Made by a program: the position numbers and the translations under genes. Positions 11,089-22,843 of a DNA stretch of 64,000 nucleotides are shown in pieces. Source of the DNA: Myrica gale (Eukaryota > Streptophyta > Magnoliopsida > Fagales > Myricaceae); NCBI GenBank assembly GCA_963930655.1, contig OZ005611.1, forward strand, positions 18,153,001 to 18,217,000, read 5' to 3'. The notes beneath the pieces are model-generated. The model saw only the letters and a list, made by a program, of their open reading frames with translations. It made no database searches and was not told where the DNA came from. Numbering within the stretch: the stretch's first letter is position 1; the number at the start of each line of letters is the position of its first letter.

Positions 11089-13497
11089 GTAAGGATTAAT
11101 GTTGTTTTTCTTTTTTGTTTCTGTGGTTGTTATTTTTATGAATTTTGGGATTGAATTCTATTTTAGGTTTTCATTCTTACGATTCTTGCATGTTTGGGTT
11201 TAGAATACGAAGGTGCTTAGGAATCTGGTGTATATCTGGTGTATAACCGATTTGGTTGCTATCGACGTGCTTAGGAATCTGGTGTATAACCTCTTTTTGC
11301 ATTTGGGTTTTTGGGTTTAGTGATCTTTGGTGAATCTGCTTTGATGGTTATTGTATTAGATGAATTTAGCTGGTTTTTGTGGAGTTCGTGAATTTGACTG
11401 TCAGTGTTGTAGTGCTTGAAATTTTTAGTTTGTAGAATGGTAGTTTGGTTTTTTGGATCATATCAGGCTTCCTGGTTATAGTATAACTTTTGTTGTTAAA
11501 TGCCTAAGTCGGTCCAATTTTTTAGTCTCTGAAAGCAGAAGGGTTATTATGACTTGAGTTTAGTTGTATAGAACCTTTCGTCACTTTGGCTTTAGCTTGA
11601 GGGAGAAGGCAATTTACGAGAATCTGAATAGTCCATGCTTATGACTGTCAGACATGAAGTTTGTGCAAAAGCCCCCGAAGTCTTTGTGAGTGAACTGCAC
11701 TATTCTTTGTGTTTTAAAGTTCAATGAATTTCGAATGAAACGGGGAAAGCAGAAATTATTTTGAATTAGATAGAAGTTAGAGAAGGTAAATAATCCAGAG
11801 GCACCATATGCCTTGCCTTCCATTGTAGGCAATCATCCAGGATACTAACCTTGCTGAAATACTGATACATCCCACTTGGTGTTTGTTGAGTTCATTGCAC
11901 ACTTATCAGAAAAGCATGACCAAGGATCAAACAAAGGAAGAAAAGGTAATCTTTTCTGTCGTCCAATTCGCAAGTGAATAACTTCGTTGTCTGAAAGAGT
12001 CACTCATATATATATAAGAATTATTCTGTCATTTAACATATCTTTTAAGACACGTGGAAGGTGATACAACCCTGGTCCAGAAGATTCATACAAAAGAAAT
12101 GGACTCTTAAAGAGTCAATGATCTAATTCCTAGTGAAAAAGGTGGAAAATCCAAAATATTACCACAAAGGATTCAGCAACTCTTCCTAGATAGTTACCAT
12201 TCCGAAGATATAGAGCTTGTTATGGCTCTATTGCCAAAGATTATGGTTACTTGTTTTTTTTTACTCTTTGGAGTCATTTAGGTTTATGCCGAGATTAGTG
12301 GACATTCGCTTGATCCAGTGGGCAGCTAAGCGGGAATAAAAGTTCCGTAATCTGGAGGTTGTTCCTTTGTGCCTTGTGTGGTGAGAGCAAATCCCAAAGC
12401 TTTAGTGTCTGGAAATTTAATTGGTGATAGTATAAAATTCATGTTCTTGAGATTCCTGAAATTTTATAGCTGTGTAGGATTGCTTCACTATTATGTCCTT
12501 ATATCTTCAACCTCTTAAACATTCCAAACTAGTTTGAGTGTGTTTATTGTTCTATTTGTGTGCTGCTACACTTATCTACAGCATGTGCGGAGGGTAGCTC
12601 CTGTTTTCTTTGTGATTTAAGCCGAACTTGTACTTCATCAAAAAAGATGTAGGCCTTGTTTCATTTGCAATTACTTCATGAGAACGGGTTGAGGGTGTTG
12701 TTGTGGGTCTAAAATCCTCACTAAAGTGTGTAATGTACCAATCCAAAAAAGTAAAGCGAAAGAGGTAGTGGTTGTTCCATTCATTCAAGTAGGTGATAAT
12801 CTTTTGTACCATACCAGATGGGTCACAAAATCTGTAGAACCAAAGTTGGAGAAAACAAACACCAAAGACCTTAGTTCCCTTCCTCAAAGCCTTTAAATCT
12901 GATTACGGAGAAAATAGAAATCAACGAATTAATGATGTAGACAGAGAGAAGCCAATTGTTTTTCAATTTGCCTTATTTAATTTCAGAATTCGGGGTTATC
13001 TCTGAATGTCTATGTTTCAGGACGTAGATTGTGCTTTGGTTCTAGGTCTTATTTTATTTTTATTATGTCCTTTAGATATTATTTGTAGGTTGCATTATCA
13101 TTTAGTTTGGATTAGTTATCAAACACATGGACTCAAGTCATATAGAGCCTAAGTCATGTTGGGTCAGATGTGGTTTTCTTTATATCTTGATGTAACCATT
13201 TAATCAGAGGGAGACAACAAGTTTTATGAACCTTTTGCAGCAAATATGCTCATGAGGTTGGATGATCAATATTATGCGACATGTGATGCTTATGAGAACT
13301 AGTTATGATTCGTGGGTTTGTTTTCTCTTTTCCCCCTATTTTCTGATTCAAATTTTCTGCACTTTTATGTTGAATACTGCCCAGCACCAGATCTGATATT
13401 GCATCTGTATTTGCTCTTAAATCTAATGCTATAAAAATTCCACGTGGTCATGTTATAAACTAATTGTAAGCCCTGCTCATGGTTTAAACCTCAACAG
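11089..13497 (+). other. Probable 5' untranslated intron of the MULE GRF gene; otherwise unassigned
   Basis: The sequence CCCGGTAAGG gives a donor at 11089, after a CT-rich leader-like stretch (10975-11060). TCAACAG at 13491-13497 gives an acceptor just before the GRF coding exon. The 2.4 kb between is AT-rich and I recognise no coding segment in it. A captured host-gene fragment cannot be excluded without a database search. Confidence 0.4.
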
Positions 13498-13522
13498 GCT
13501 TGGTTGTCATTGTGCTCCTGCA

Positions 13523-13969
13523 ATGTCTTCGTCCAGGCAGTCCCACTCGTCCACAGCAAGGAGCGGTGGTCGGCAGCATAGCAATCGGTTTGTTTCGGCG
13601 TACGTGCAGCGGCCACCACTGTGCAAATGCAGCAAGCCCGCTGTCCTGAAAACATCTTCCACTCCTCGAAATCCTAGTCGAACATTCTGGACGTGTCCAA
13701 TTTGGGATCCCCACAACCAAGGTGGGTGCAACTATTTCTTATGGGCTGATTATTCCGACAATGAACATGACCACGATCCCAACGAACAACTACTACTTAC
13801 TATGGCTAGACAACTTCAGAGGGTAGAGGAGGAAAAACACCGACTTCATCGAAGGGTTAGGTGTCTTTGGGAGTTTTTGGTTTTATCTTGGTTGTTCTTC
13901 TTGGCTTGGGAATTTTGTACATGTGGGTCTAACCCTGCTGGCCATCTATTGTGCCTTCCTTTGAAGTAG
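13523..13969 (+). CDS. GRF-type zinc-finger protein with coiled coil and C-terminal membrane segment, carried by the MULE
   Basis: A complete 148-residue frame runs from ATG at 13523 to TAG. Residues 34-73 form a GRF zinc finger: C34-x-C36, C58 in RTFWTCP and C69 in GGCNYF, all ligands present. Residues about 77-86 are acidic-histidine (DNEHDHDPNE). Residues 88-112 look like a coiled coil. Residues 114-132 are strongly hydrophobic, a likely membrane anchor. GRF fingers bind single-stranded nucleic acid in some DNA repair proteins; the role of this short plant form is not known to me. It is the only uninterrupted frame of the MULE, divergent from the transposase. It may be an accessory transposition protein or a captured host gene. 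Confidence 0.75.
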   Translation: MSSSRQSHSSTARSGGRQHSNRFVSAYVQRPPLCKCSKPAVLKTSSTPRNPSRTFWTCPIWDPHNQGGCNYFLWADYSDNEHDHDPNEQLLLTMARQLQRVEEEKHRLHRRVRCLWEFLVLSWLFFLAWEFCTCGSNPAGHLLCLPLK

Positions 13970-14569
13970 GGACGATGTTGGACGAGGTGAAGCTTCAAGT
14001 TTGTATTTCTTATGGGTTGTATTGGTAATTTAGGTATGGCAATGGTAGTGAAGCTTCTTTTGTTCATTATGTATCAAGTTTGTATTATGTCATGTATTGG
14101 CACTAAGTGCTTAGATGCTACGGCTTTAGCCTTTCCATTATGTATTGAAAGTGTGATGCTTCTTATTAGTATCTGGAAAATTAATTTACCACACCAATCC
14201 TAGGAAACATCCCTACCTCACAGCGGAGACCCAGGAGTCATTGAATATGGTGGACAAGCCAGTACGTTCTGACTAGGAAACATCCCTACCTCACAGCAGA
14301 CTCATCACGACCTCCGCGAAAATAACTTCCAACTTTATTTGAGTTAAAGGGCTACAAGTAATTCCATCAAGCACAGCACCCGCGTGTCGAGAAGCTGGAC
14401 TCCTATCAGTCTAAAATACCCAATCTCCTGCAAAGCATATGCGAAGTGTGGCTTCATTTGCAGTCCACGATTGATATAAGATTCTTTAACAAACACCCAG
14501 TGACCCACCTTTTTCAATTGTCTATTTCTTTGACCCACCCAGTGCTCCAACTACTATTAACTTGAGCTT

Positions 14570-14820
14570 TTAACCCTGTATTAGATTACTGAAAACCAAA
14601 CTACCCTGTATTAGATTACTGAAAACCAAACTACCATTCTTAACTTGCTCAGAACATTAACTTGAGCATTTAACCCTGTATTAGATTACTGAAAAAGCTA
14701 AAAATAACATTGTTAGCTTTTTCAGTGGACGACAGAGCAACATTGTTAATTTTTTTCCCTCAAGCTAAAAATAAGAGAGCAACATTGTTAACAGTAAATC
14801 TCTACTAATTTTTTCCCTCA
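14570..14820. repeat. Short tandem duplications in the MULE interior
   Basis: Units reading TTAACCCTGTATTAGATTACTG occur three times between 14570 and 14695, followed by repeated 'GCTAAAAATAA' and 'AGCAACATTGTTA' units. They lie between the GRF gene and a LINE fragment. No function is apparent. Confidence 0.65.
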
Positions 14821-14829
14821 AGTCAAATA

Positions 14830-15005
14830 CTGAAGCAGATGAAACATATAGCAATTACTCTTGTTCCTAAAGTCCCTAACCCAGCAACCATTGGTGATTA
14901 CAGACCCATATCTTGCTGCAATACCATATACAAGTGCATCTCTAAAGTTGTGGCAAGGAGATTCAAATCTATCATGCCTTCCATACTTGCTCAGACAAGG
15001 ACAGA
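14830..15005 (+). pseudogene. LINE reverse transcriptase fragment inside the MULE
   Basis: The frame starting at 14839 reads ITLVPKVPNP and DYRPISCCNTIYK, the conserved fingers-palm region of plant L1-type reverse transcriptase, for about 50 residues only. Both ends stop abruptly. It abuts the last exon of the MULE transposase on the other strand. Either a small LINE piece inserted here or the MULE picked it up. Confidence 0.75.
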
Positions 15006-15025
15006 AACACAAGTTCTCAAGATCT

Positions 15026-17546
15026 CTACAAATTGTCTAGGCTCTTAAATCTTCCTGTTGTCGTTTCGTCCTCACTGTCATCATCCTCCTCGTCATAAAG
15101 GTCGTCCTCATTGGATGCCTACAGAGGATGAGAACACAAACATCATTGTGTCGGCTTATTTTCTCAAATCTTAATCTCGTCAACTAAATTATACGGTAAT
15201 GAGAAATTTAAATTCCAATCATACCAATACCTCCATTTCATCAAGTAGTTGCAACCGACGAGCAGTTGGTTGTGACGAAGAACTGCCACGGCCACGACCC
15301 CGACCATGACCATGACCACGACCACGTCCAATCCTCTGCTCAAGACCACTATTTATTCGCTTAGTCCCTTTATGCTTTGGTGCTCGAGCCTTGAAACCTT
15401 TTGCACTGATCCCGATATCAACATCCGCTGCAAAACCGGCACTAAAAGGTGCAGACGGACTCTCATCGTCTGGTAACTGACACAGGGCCACTTCCAGTGC
15501 TTCGTAGTGATGATCAAGGATTGGCCAAGCTTGCGATCTAGCCCCATACTGCTGACATAATGAAGCGTATTGGTTTATATATTTCCTACGATTTATCACC
15601 TTAGGGAAGGTCAGATCTTTCGTACTATGTGCCCTATTGATCGGGGCGACTGACCGCCTGACATCTTTTCTCCATCTGGGAAGTATATATGCATCAGGAA
15701 TAACAAACGATAACTTCTGTTTCAATACCCATATAATGTGACTGCAAATGATACCAACAAAGTTGAAGTGCTTGCAACTACAACTGTACACTCCATTCTC
15801 CATCGTCATCACATAGCGCCTTGTTGTTGAGCAATTATGTCCTGGGTCCAGACTGCATACATGTACCACAACGTCTTCGGTCACAATATTTCCCCTCCGA
15901 CAGTCGGACACAAGATATCCAGCATCCCGTGACTGCTCTAGAAAAGCCCGCAGCATTGTGGGGGTGTACACTTCTGCCGCGTGATCACGGAGCGGGTCCC
16001 AGATCGTGCAAGGTGTACAATCTGGAGCATCTTAAAATCTGCCTGCAACTCGTTGTAATGCAAGTCATCAACTGCTCGTTGGAAATTTTGCAGGAAGCGA
16101 GCCATATTCATAGTAGTATTGAGGTACCTACGTAGTGTGGCATAGAAACCAAATCGTAAAAATGATGTTTACAATTGCTCAAATATATTTAAAAAAAATA
16201 CATAAAATGTAATTACCTACCCAACGTAGCGTTGAAACTTTCACTTAGTTGGGTCGTTCTCTTCCCAGCACAGAAAACGTTGCTTACATACTTTGGCGCC
16301 CACTTCTCATGCTTGTCATAAATCTTTTGCAACCATTCATTGCCTTGGAGTTCATGGTCCTCAATCATTTTACTCCAGCATTGTTCAAATTGATCTACCT
16401 CACCGTCGAACAGAAGACGGCACCAATCCGTTTTGAAGTCCTTCTTACCAAAAAGTGGTCCCAAATTCTTTAAGGCATTTTGAGATATGTGCCACACACA
16501 TAGAAAATGTTGTGTATCAGGTAGGGCAGATGGGATTGCGGCTAGCATACCTGCAAATATGCTTAACAAATTATTACAAAACATACTAAAGAAATTACTA
16601 CAAATATATCAAATACTAATGCAGGTACCTGCGTCCTGATCTGTGAACAGAGATTCAGGAGCCTTCCCATTCATGCACTCAACGAAGGTCTTAAACAACC
16701 ACTTGAATATTTCTGCCGTTTCATCATATAGTAGGCATGCTCCAAACATTACCGAAGATTTATGATGGTTAACCCCAACGAACACCCCCAACGGCCTATG
16801 CTCATCGTTCGTCTTGTATGTGGTGTCGAATGAAACGAAATCTCCAAATATGGCATAGTCATTTTGCATCGCATGATCCGACCAGAACACATTAGTAATG
16901 TGATCATTTTCGTCCATCATAACATGAAAGTAAAATTCTGCATCTTTCTTTAACTGATCACCAAACCAGTTCAGAAGAACACCGGCTACACCAACTGCCA
17001 TTATCTTCGTTCTTATACCATTCAGATAATTTTGGTAATCCTGCTTAGTGAATCCCAAATTCTGTCTACCCCCAACTCGCGCTGCCATCAAGTCAACTGT
17101 CTGTTTAGGAGTAATGTCTGATCTATCTAAATCTACTGCCTCATAATGATGCAACTCACTCAATTGTCTTTGAGAACGCAGCATGTGCGTTTTTGAAGGT
17201 GTCGTCAGGTCATGGTTATGATGCAGACACCAATCGAATGCACAATATCTCCCACTAAGCTGTCGTTGAACCTGAAAACTTGCGAGACACCCACACCTCG
17301 TACTTAGTCTCTCTCTCTTCATCGGCACAAGCGGATCCTTTTCTTTGGACCTCCCATGTTTACTACAAACAAATACTTTGTGTGTCCAATACCCATGATC
17401 TTTATTTTTGTAGCCGGTATCTTTACGGATGCTAAAGCCTTTGGTTGTTGCGTACCGATTGTACCAATCATACGCGTGGTCGACATCCCTCCACTCTAGG
17501 CTCTAAACATCTACTTTCTCCCCATTCTCTGCCAGTACCAAATCAC
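15026..17546 (-). pseudogene. FAR1/FRS-type MULE transposase, four supported exons, inactivated
   Basis: Exons on the - strand: 17546-16629, 16550-16217, 16127-15231 and 15118-15026, all with GT/AG borders and compatible phases. Domains in order: FAR1 DNA-binding region (AYDWYNRYA..GFSIRK, then FVCSKHG), and the MULE DDE transposase core with D in SFDTTYKTN, D in SLFTDQDAG and a CVWHISQN block. A SWIM zinc finger (CSCKHF..GIICSH) follows, then an Arg-Gly-rich stretch and an acidic tail. Two lesions are visible. A TAG at 17503-17505 lies before the FAR1 core. A frameshift near 16025-16030 falls between DFK and the segment leading to AAEVYTPTM. A further 5' exon near 17630-17710 is possible. 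The intact protein would bind the terminal repeats and move the element. Confidence 0.85.
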
Positions 17547-18783
17547 CTGCACATACTAACCAAAACGAAGGTTTAAAAAAGTTCCGATACGTTTTAACCA
17601 TAAAAAAGGTAACCAACTCACATTCGGGGATTTCGGTACTAATAGACCCTCGTCTATTGATATTCAGAGTTTCTCCCTTCCAATCGGGCCATACTGTCCC
17701 CTTCTCCCAATTCGATCTTCACTTCACAACATCAAATATCAATGACCATTAAAAGCATTACACCATCAGCACCAACACCATGTGTTAGAAACTTAGTCAA
17801 AATATCTTGTACCTAGTCCTATGTTAGAAACTTAGTCAAAATGATTGCAACAACATGTGTCTCTAAGAAGTGCTCATGTGGGAATCAAAAAAACATCAAT
17901 GCAAACAAAAACAAGGCTAGTAGAAAACAATTACAAAATTGATTTAAGAAGGCTTTCTCCTCAAAGATTGCCAGAATGTTTCTAGATGGTTTGAACCCAG
18001 GCTATGGAAATAATGCCTGATGCCCAAATAATTGTGAAGAAAAATATTCAAAACTATTGTACTACAGTGTATTTCTATACCTTGTAGATGATATCCCAAG
18101 GTATACAACCGAAAAGGTCAATGACAAAATCAGATTTCAAGTACCTGCAGACGAGTTTAGAAAGTAAAAATAATAAAAACGAAGACAAATCAGAAGTTCA
18201 CGGAAGAAAACAATATAGCAAATCTCGACAAAGTAGTATTTGGTTTCCTTGCAGCTTTGGAATAAAAAACAATTTCGCTTTTAAAAGTCCAATCTCTATT
18301 GGGGTAAACTGGAATTTTGAAGAGGTCGAAACTGCAAATGAACCTTTGAACGAAAAGTGCCTATCTTTGCAAATAATCTGAATGTTCCAAAGGATCTCGA
18401 TACATCTTCTCTTCCTCACCTCCTTCCTTCCTGGCCTCCTGCACAAACAAATTATAAATATTTCCACCGAAGGTATTTCTGTATTATAAAACTCAACTCT
18501 CCTACCTCGAGTTGTCCTCACAAAGACCAGGACAAGCGGGCCAGAGTCGATTTTCCTCACGAATGACCAGGACATGCGGAATTCAAAATTGTCTGCAATT
18601 GGGGAAAGAAAACACGCGGGTCGTCGGCGAGAAACGATAAAACACGCGGGTCGAAACCTCAGCAGGGTCAGAACAAGCATAAATTCCTCTCCTCATCTAC
18701 GGACCGTTGGACTTTCTGAGAAGCAATCTGGATCGTTCCCCCGTAAACCCGCACTTTAAAACCTCAGTATTATAACCGAACTC

Positions 18784-19586
18784 CACGGCCTCTTGCAAAT
18801 CCCAATGTGGTGCATGAGACACGTAACCTGTCACATCAACTAGCGGTTGGTGATTGCAGCGTACAAAAAAGTTTAAGGTTATTGGAAAGGGGACGTGTAG
18901 AAGCAAGGCTGTGATGAGGACACTTGGAAGAATCCAGAAACAGGACTTGATTGTTGTACTTTGGGCCTGCCATGCAAGGAACTTCTGCAGCAGCTTCATG
19001 ATGTCGAAGGGACTAACCACTTCAAGGCTGATGTAATGCTACTGGGCTAGGGTGATGCGAAATTGGCCATACCAAAGCGTATTAGCAGAGTTGAGTCAGA
19101 GAAGTTAGAACCTGGAGAGACCTTAGCGGGCCAGGCTGGATTGAGTGGGCTTGTGAGGAGCCCAAATGCATGGGAAACCCAGGATCCCACTCCAAGTGCC
19201 ATCGGCGAGCCTCTTGGGGATGTGATCCTTACTACAGGAGTTGTGAGCCCAATGGAGACACATAGAATTGTTCACCTACGTCAGCACGTGGTGCGTAACG
19301 GGAAGGTGGGCAGAACCACTTCCATTCTCATGGGCCCAATGGTGTGGGTGATAAAAGAAAAGGCCAATTGGTTGAACCCACTCAAGGGAAGAAGATGGCT
19401 AAAGCTTCTCTGCCACGGTTTAAGCCTTGTGAAGTTAATATCAGGAGTGCAAGGCAGCAGCAGTACCGGGCAACATCGTGCTATTCAGTGTGGTGATGCA
19501 GAATAGGAGGAGGAGATCAAGTCTACGGTCAGGGTGGCGGGCCTTAACTTGCCCTCATCTGTCCAATTAAGTTGTTGTACTAGAAT
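18784..19586 (+). pseudogene. LINE copy 1, ORF1 C-terminal part and ORF1-ORF2 junction
   Basis: An open stretch at 19063-19506 lies where LINE copy 2 has the Pro-rich C-terminal half of ORF1. Just after it, GGCGGGCCTTAACTTGCCC matches the text before the endonuclease start of copy 2 (near 48482), followed by KLLY*N for copy 2's RLLFWN. The piece ends exactly where the next LTR element begins (19587). Confidence 0.65.
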
Positions 19587-19729
19587 TGTAATATCCCGTC
19601 CCGAAAAATGTGTAAGTGATTAATTTGAATTTTAAATGAAGAGATAGTGTTTAATCTTGTGTTTGCTTTTTGGATAGAGGTTTAATTGTATTTTTGAATT
19701 TAAAGGTGCTGATATGGAGATGTGATCTA

Positions 19730-19935
19730 TATTTGAATTTAAAGGTTTGAATAAAGATTTGATCTTGAGTTTGAATTTAAAGGTTTGAATAAAGATTTGA
19801 TCTTGAGTTTGAATTTAAAGGTTTGAATAAAGATTTGATCTTGAGTTTGAATTTAAAGGTTTGAATAAAGATTTGATCTTGAATTTGAATTTAAAGGTTT
19901 GAATAAAAATTTGATCTTGAATTTGAATTTAAAAG
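19730..19935 (+). repeat. Tandem 38-bp repeats in the 5' LTR
   Basis: About five head-to-tail copies of a unit containing TTTAAAGGTTTGAATAAAGA and GATCTTGAG. The same array occurs in the 3' LTR at about 21880-22085, so it was present before insertion. Confidence 0.9.
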
Positions 19936-20579
19936 TGTTGGATAGAGATATGTTTGAATTTTAAAGTTGCAGAGATTGGGCTTAATAAATAGCTGCAGAG
20001 ATCAAGGTTATAAATAGTTGCAGAGATGTATATTGGAGACCAAAATTGGGATTGATGTTGTGCTACTAATTTCCGATAGATTATTCGGCAATTATTGGAG
20101 AAGCTTTAAGGATTGATTAAACGTTCGAGGTAAGTGTTTCTCCAATGAGATTTTGAACGTGCATCGTATTTTATATGGTTTTGATGTAAGTGGTTCTTCA
20201 ATGAGATTTTGAACTTGCACTGTATTTTATATGGTTTTGATGTAAGTGGCTTATCAATGAGATTTTATTCCTCTAAACTTTTGTGGAATTTAAATGCACG
20301 AAATGTTTAATTATTCTGTGAGATGAAATTGATTTAAAAATATTTCTTTGTGCGAAATTTAAATCTCTTGTCATTGGTGAAATAGATTTTTAAAACGTGC
20401 ACTATTTTATATAGTTTTGATTCATTATATGGGGAAAATGTACAATTTTTTGATAAAGATGAAATGGCTTAAATTTCATGAATTTGCTTGAAATATCAAA
20501 CTTGAAATGTTGGATTCTTGGAATATATTTACTTTGTGAGTATACTTTGAAAATTGTCTTTGCGCTGGCAATATATCTC

Positions 20580-20760
20580 TGTGGTCTGTGTGGCCTAATA
20601 TTTGGAGGTCTCTGTGGCCTAGAGGTCTGTGTGGCCTAATATCTGGAGGTCTTTGTGGTCTAGAGGTCTGTGTAGCCTAATATTTGGAGGTCTTTCTGGC
20701 CTAAAGGTCTGTGTGGCCTAATATTTGGAGGTCTTTGTGGCCTGGAGGTCTGTGTGACCA
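20580..20760 (+). repeat. Tandem 41-bp repeats in the 5' LTR
   Basis: About four copies of a unit alternating GGTCTGTGTGGCCTAATAT and TGGAGGTCTTTGTGGCCTAG. A shorter array of the same unit is in the 3' LTR at about 22505-22625. Confidence 0.9.
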
Positions 20761-22843
20761 TTGGTTATTTCCCTATATTGCGTGGCCTTGGATATTTTTG
20801 TTACAAACTTGTATTTTGGATTTGGTATGACTCACAATGTTTTATTCTGGATTTCGGTTGATAAAATTGTCTTTTCCCCAACCCTCATTGACTTACTACT
20901 TACTGAGCTAGTCATAGTTCACCCTTATTTTCATATTTTCCAGAGTTGGCGGAATTAGAGAAGTTCGAGGAGCTTCAGAGATATTTATGTTTCGAAGGCG
21001 TGTTTTCAAGAGTACATTTGAAGATTAATGTTGGGGAATTCAATATTGTATTATTTTGGGAGATCATCGATATTGGAAATATCGGATATGCTAATATAAA
21101 TTTTAGGGCTCGGATTGATATTTTTAGGCTTTTTACGGTTTATGAATATTTTGTTGAGGTTGTACAAAATTAGTTTTGAAATATTGGGGCCTAGATAAAT
21201 GATTATCCGTGATGAAAAAACCCAAATTTTATACGGAAATCTGTCCGTATGGAGTTTGGGCTCGGGGCGTTACAAATGGTATCAGAGCATAGGTTTATGA
21301 TTCTGTAGACTCTTAGGAAGATTTTGATGGAAGTGAGAGCATAGGTTTGTGATTCTGTAGAGTCTTAGGAAGATTTTGATTGAAGTCTGAGCATATGTTG
21401 TGATATGTGGTAACTCTATTGATTATCAGAATGATTTTTATTGAAATCAGATTATAGTTTTAAATTTGGAAGAGATTCAAATCTTGATCATTCTATGATG
21501 GATAAGAGCTAAAGTTATGAGCTTGTTTTGAGGATATTGATGTTGATCTTAGTTTATGCTTGGACATTGTATGAGTTTGGGTTTTAGGCTTTAATTCTGT
21601 TAATAAAAAATTATGAGGTGATCAGAGTGCGCAGCAGAAGCATGAATAATTTGTGATTTGGTTTGTTAATGGATTTATTCTTTGTGGAAGGTGTCGCAAA
21701 TTTCGGGGACGAAATTTCTTTTAAGGAGGGGAGATTGTAATATCCCGTCCCGAAAAATGTGTAAGTGATTAATTTGAATTTTAAATGAAGAGATAGTGTT
21801 TAATCTTGTGTTTGATTTTTGGATAGAGGTTTAATTGTATTTTTGAATTTAAAGGTGCTGATATGGAGATGTGATATATATTTGAATTTAAAGGTTTGAA
21901 TAAAGATTTGATCTTGAGTTTGAATTTAAAGGTTTGAATAAAGATTTGATCTTGAGTTTGAATTTAAAGGTTTAAATAAAGATTTGATCTTGAGTTTGAA
22001 TTTAAAGGTTTGAATAAAGATTTGATCTTGAATTTGAATTTAAAGGTTTGAATAAAAATTTGATCTTGAATTTGAATTTAAAAGTGTTGGATAGAGATAT
22101 GTTTGAATTTTAAAGTTGCAGAGATTGGGCTTAATAAATAGCTGCAGAGATCAAGGTTAATAAATAGTTGCAGAGATGTATATTGGAGACCAAAATTGGG
22201 ATTGATGTTGTGCTACTAATTTTGGATAGATTATTCGGCAATTATTGGAGAAGCTTTAAGGATTGATTAAACGTTCGAGGTAAGTGGTTCTCCAATGAGA
22301 TTTTGAACGTGCATCGTATTTTATTTGGTTTTGATATATTATTTGGGGAAGTGAACAAGTTTTTGGTAAAATGAGATTGTTGAGATTTTCGTAAAACTCA
22401 ATTGAAATATTTATAACTTGTTTGGTGAGCATGCTGTGAAAATTATCCTTGCGCTGGTGATATATCTCTATGGTCTTTGTAGCCAATTTGATACCCCTCG
22501 TGGTATTTGGAGGTCTTTGTGGCCTAGAGGTCTGTGTGGCCTAATATTTTGAGGTCTTTGTGGCCTGGAGATCTGTGTGGCCTGATATTTGGAGGTCTTT
22601 GTGGCCTGGAGGTCTGTGTGACCATTGGTGATTTCCCTATATTGCGCAGCCTCCCGAATCCCACATGGAGTGGGAGAGGAGAATGAATGAATGATTGGTT
22701 CTATAAGAGTCAAGTCCCACATTGGGACCTTACTAGGTTGAACTGGGCTTTATAATGATCCAAGGGGCTTCAAAAGCAACCTTGACTAGTCATTTTGAAG
22801 TCAAAGCACAGATGTGGCTAGTGCTTGTCCTTGGGTCGTTACA

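Larger units (their letters stand above)
10813..18783. mobile_element. Mutator-like element (MULE) with about 85-bp terminal inverted repeats and two divergent genes
   Basis: The left end starts GAGTTCGGTTATAATACTGA, and the right end is its inverse, ending at 18783. Similarity runs about 85 bp inward (10813-10897 and 18697-18783) with a small indel. The flanks carry the 9-bp duplication CACGACCTC / CACGGCCTC (10804-10812, 18784-18792; one mismatch), which is diagnostic of MULEs. It holds a GRF zinc-finger gene (+) and a FAR1-type transposase (-). It sits inside LINE copy 1, whose ORF1 resumes at 18784. Confidence 0.92.
19587..22843 (+). mobile_element. Non-coding LTR retrotransposon (LARD/TRIM-like) with unequal LTRs
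   Basis: The 5' LTR is 19587-21274 and the 3' LTR 21736-22843; both begin TGTAATATCCCGTCCCG and end GTTACA. A primer-binding site TGGTATCAGAGC lies at 21277-21288 and a purine tract TTAAGGAGGGGAGAT just before 21736. Only 461 bp separate the LTRs and no gag or pol is present. The flanks are AGAAT and AAAAT (4 of 5). The 3' LTR lacks a few hundred internal bases, and its last 200 bp differ entirely from those of the 5' LTR. Movement would need enzymes from another element. It separates the LINE ORF2 start from the rest of the endonuclease. Confidence 0.8.

Noticed and set aside
13484-13731. Minus-strand open frames opposite the GRF gene
   Set aside because: They are the antisense shadow of the GRF coding sequence, which has all zinc ligands in the + frame.
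19730-20760. CRISPR-like regular repeats
   Set aside because: The units are directly abutting tandem repeats without unique spacers, duplicated in both LTRs of a plant retroelement.
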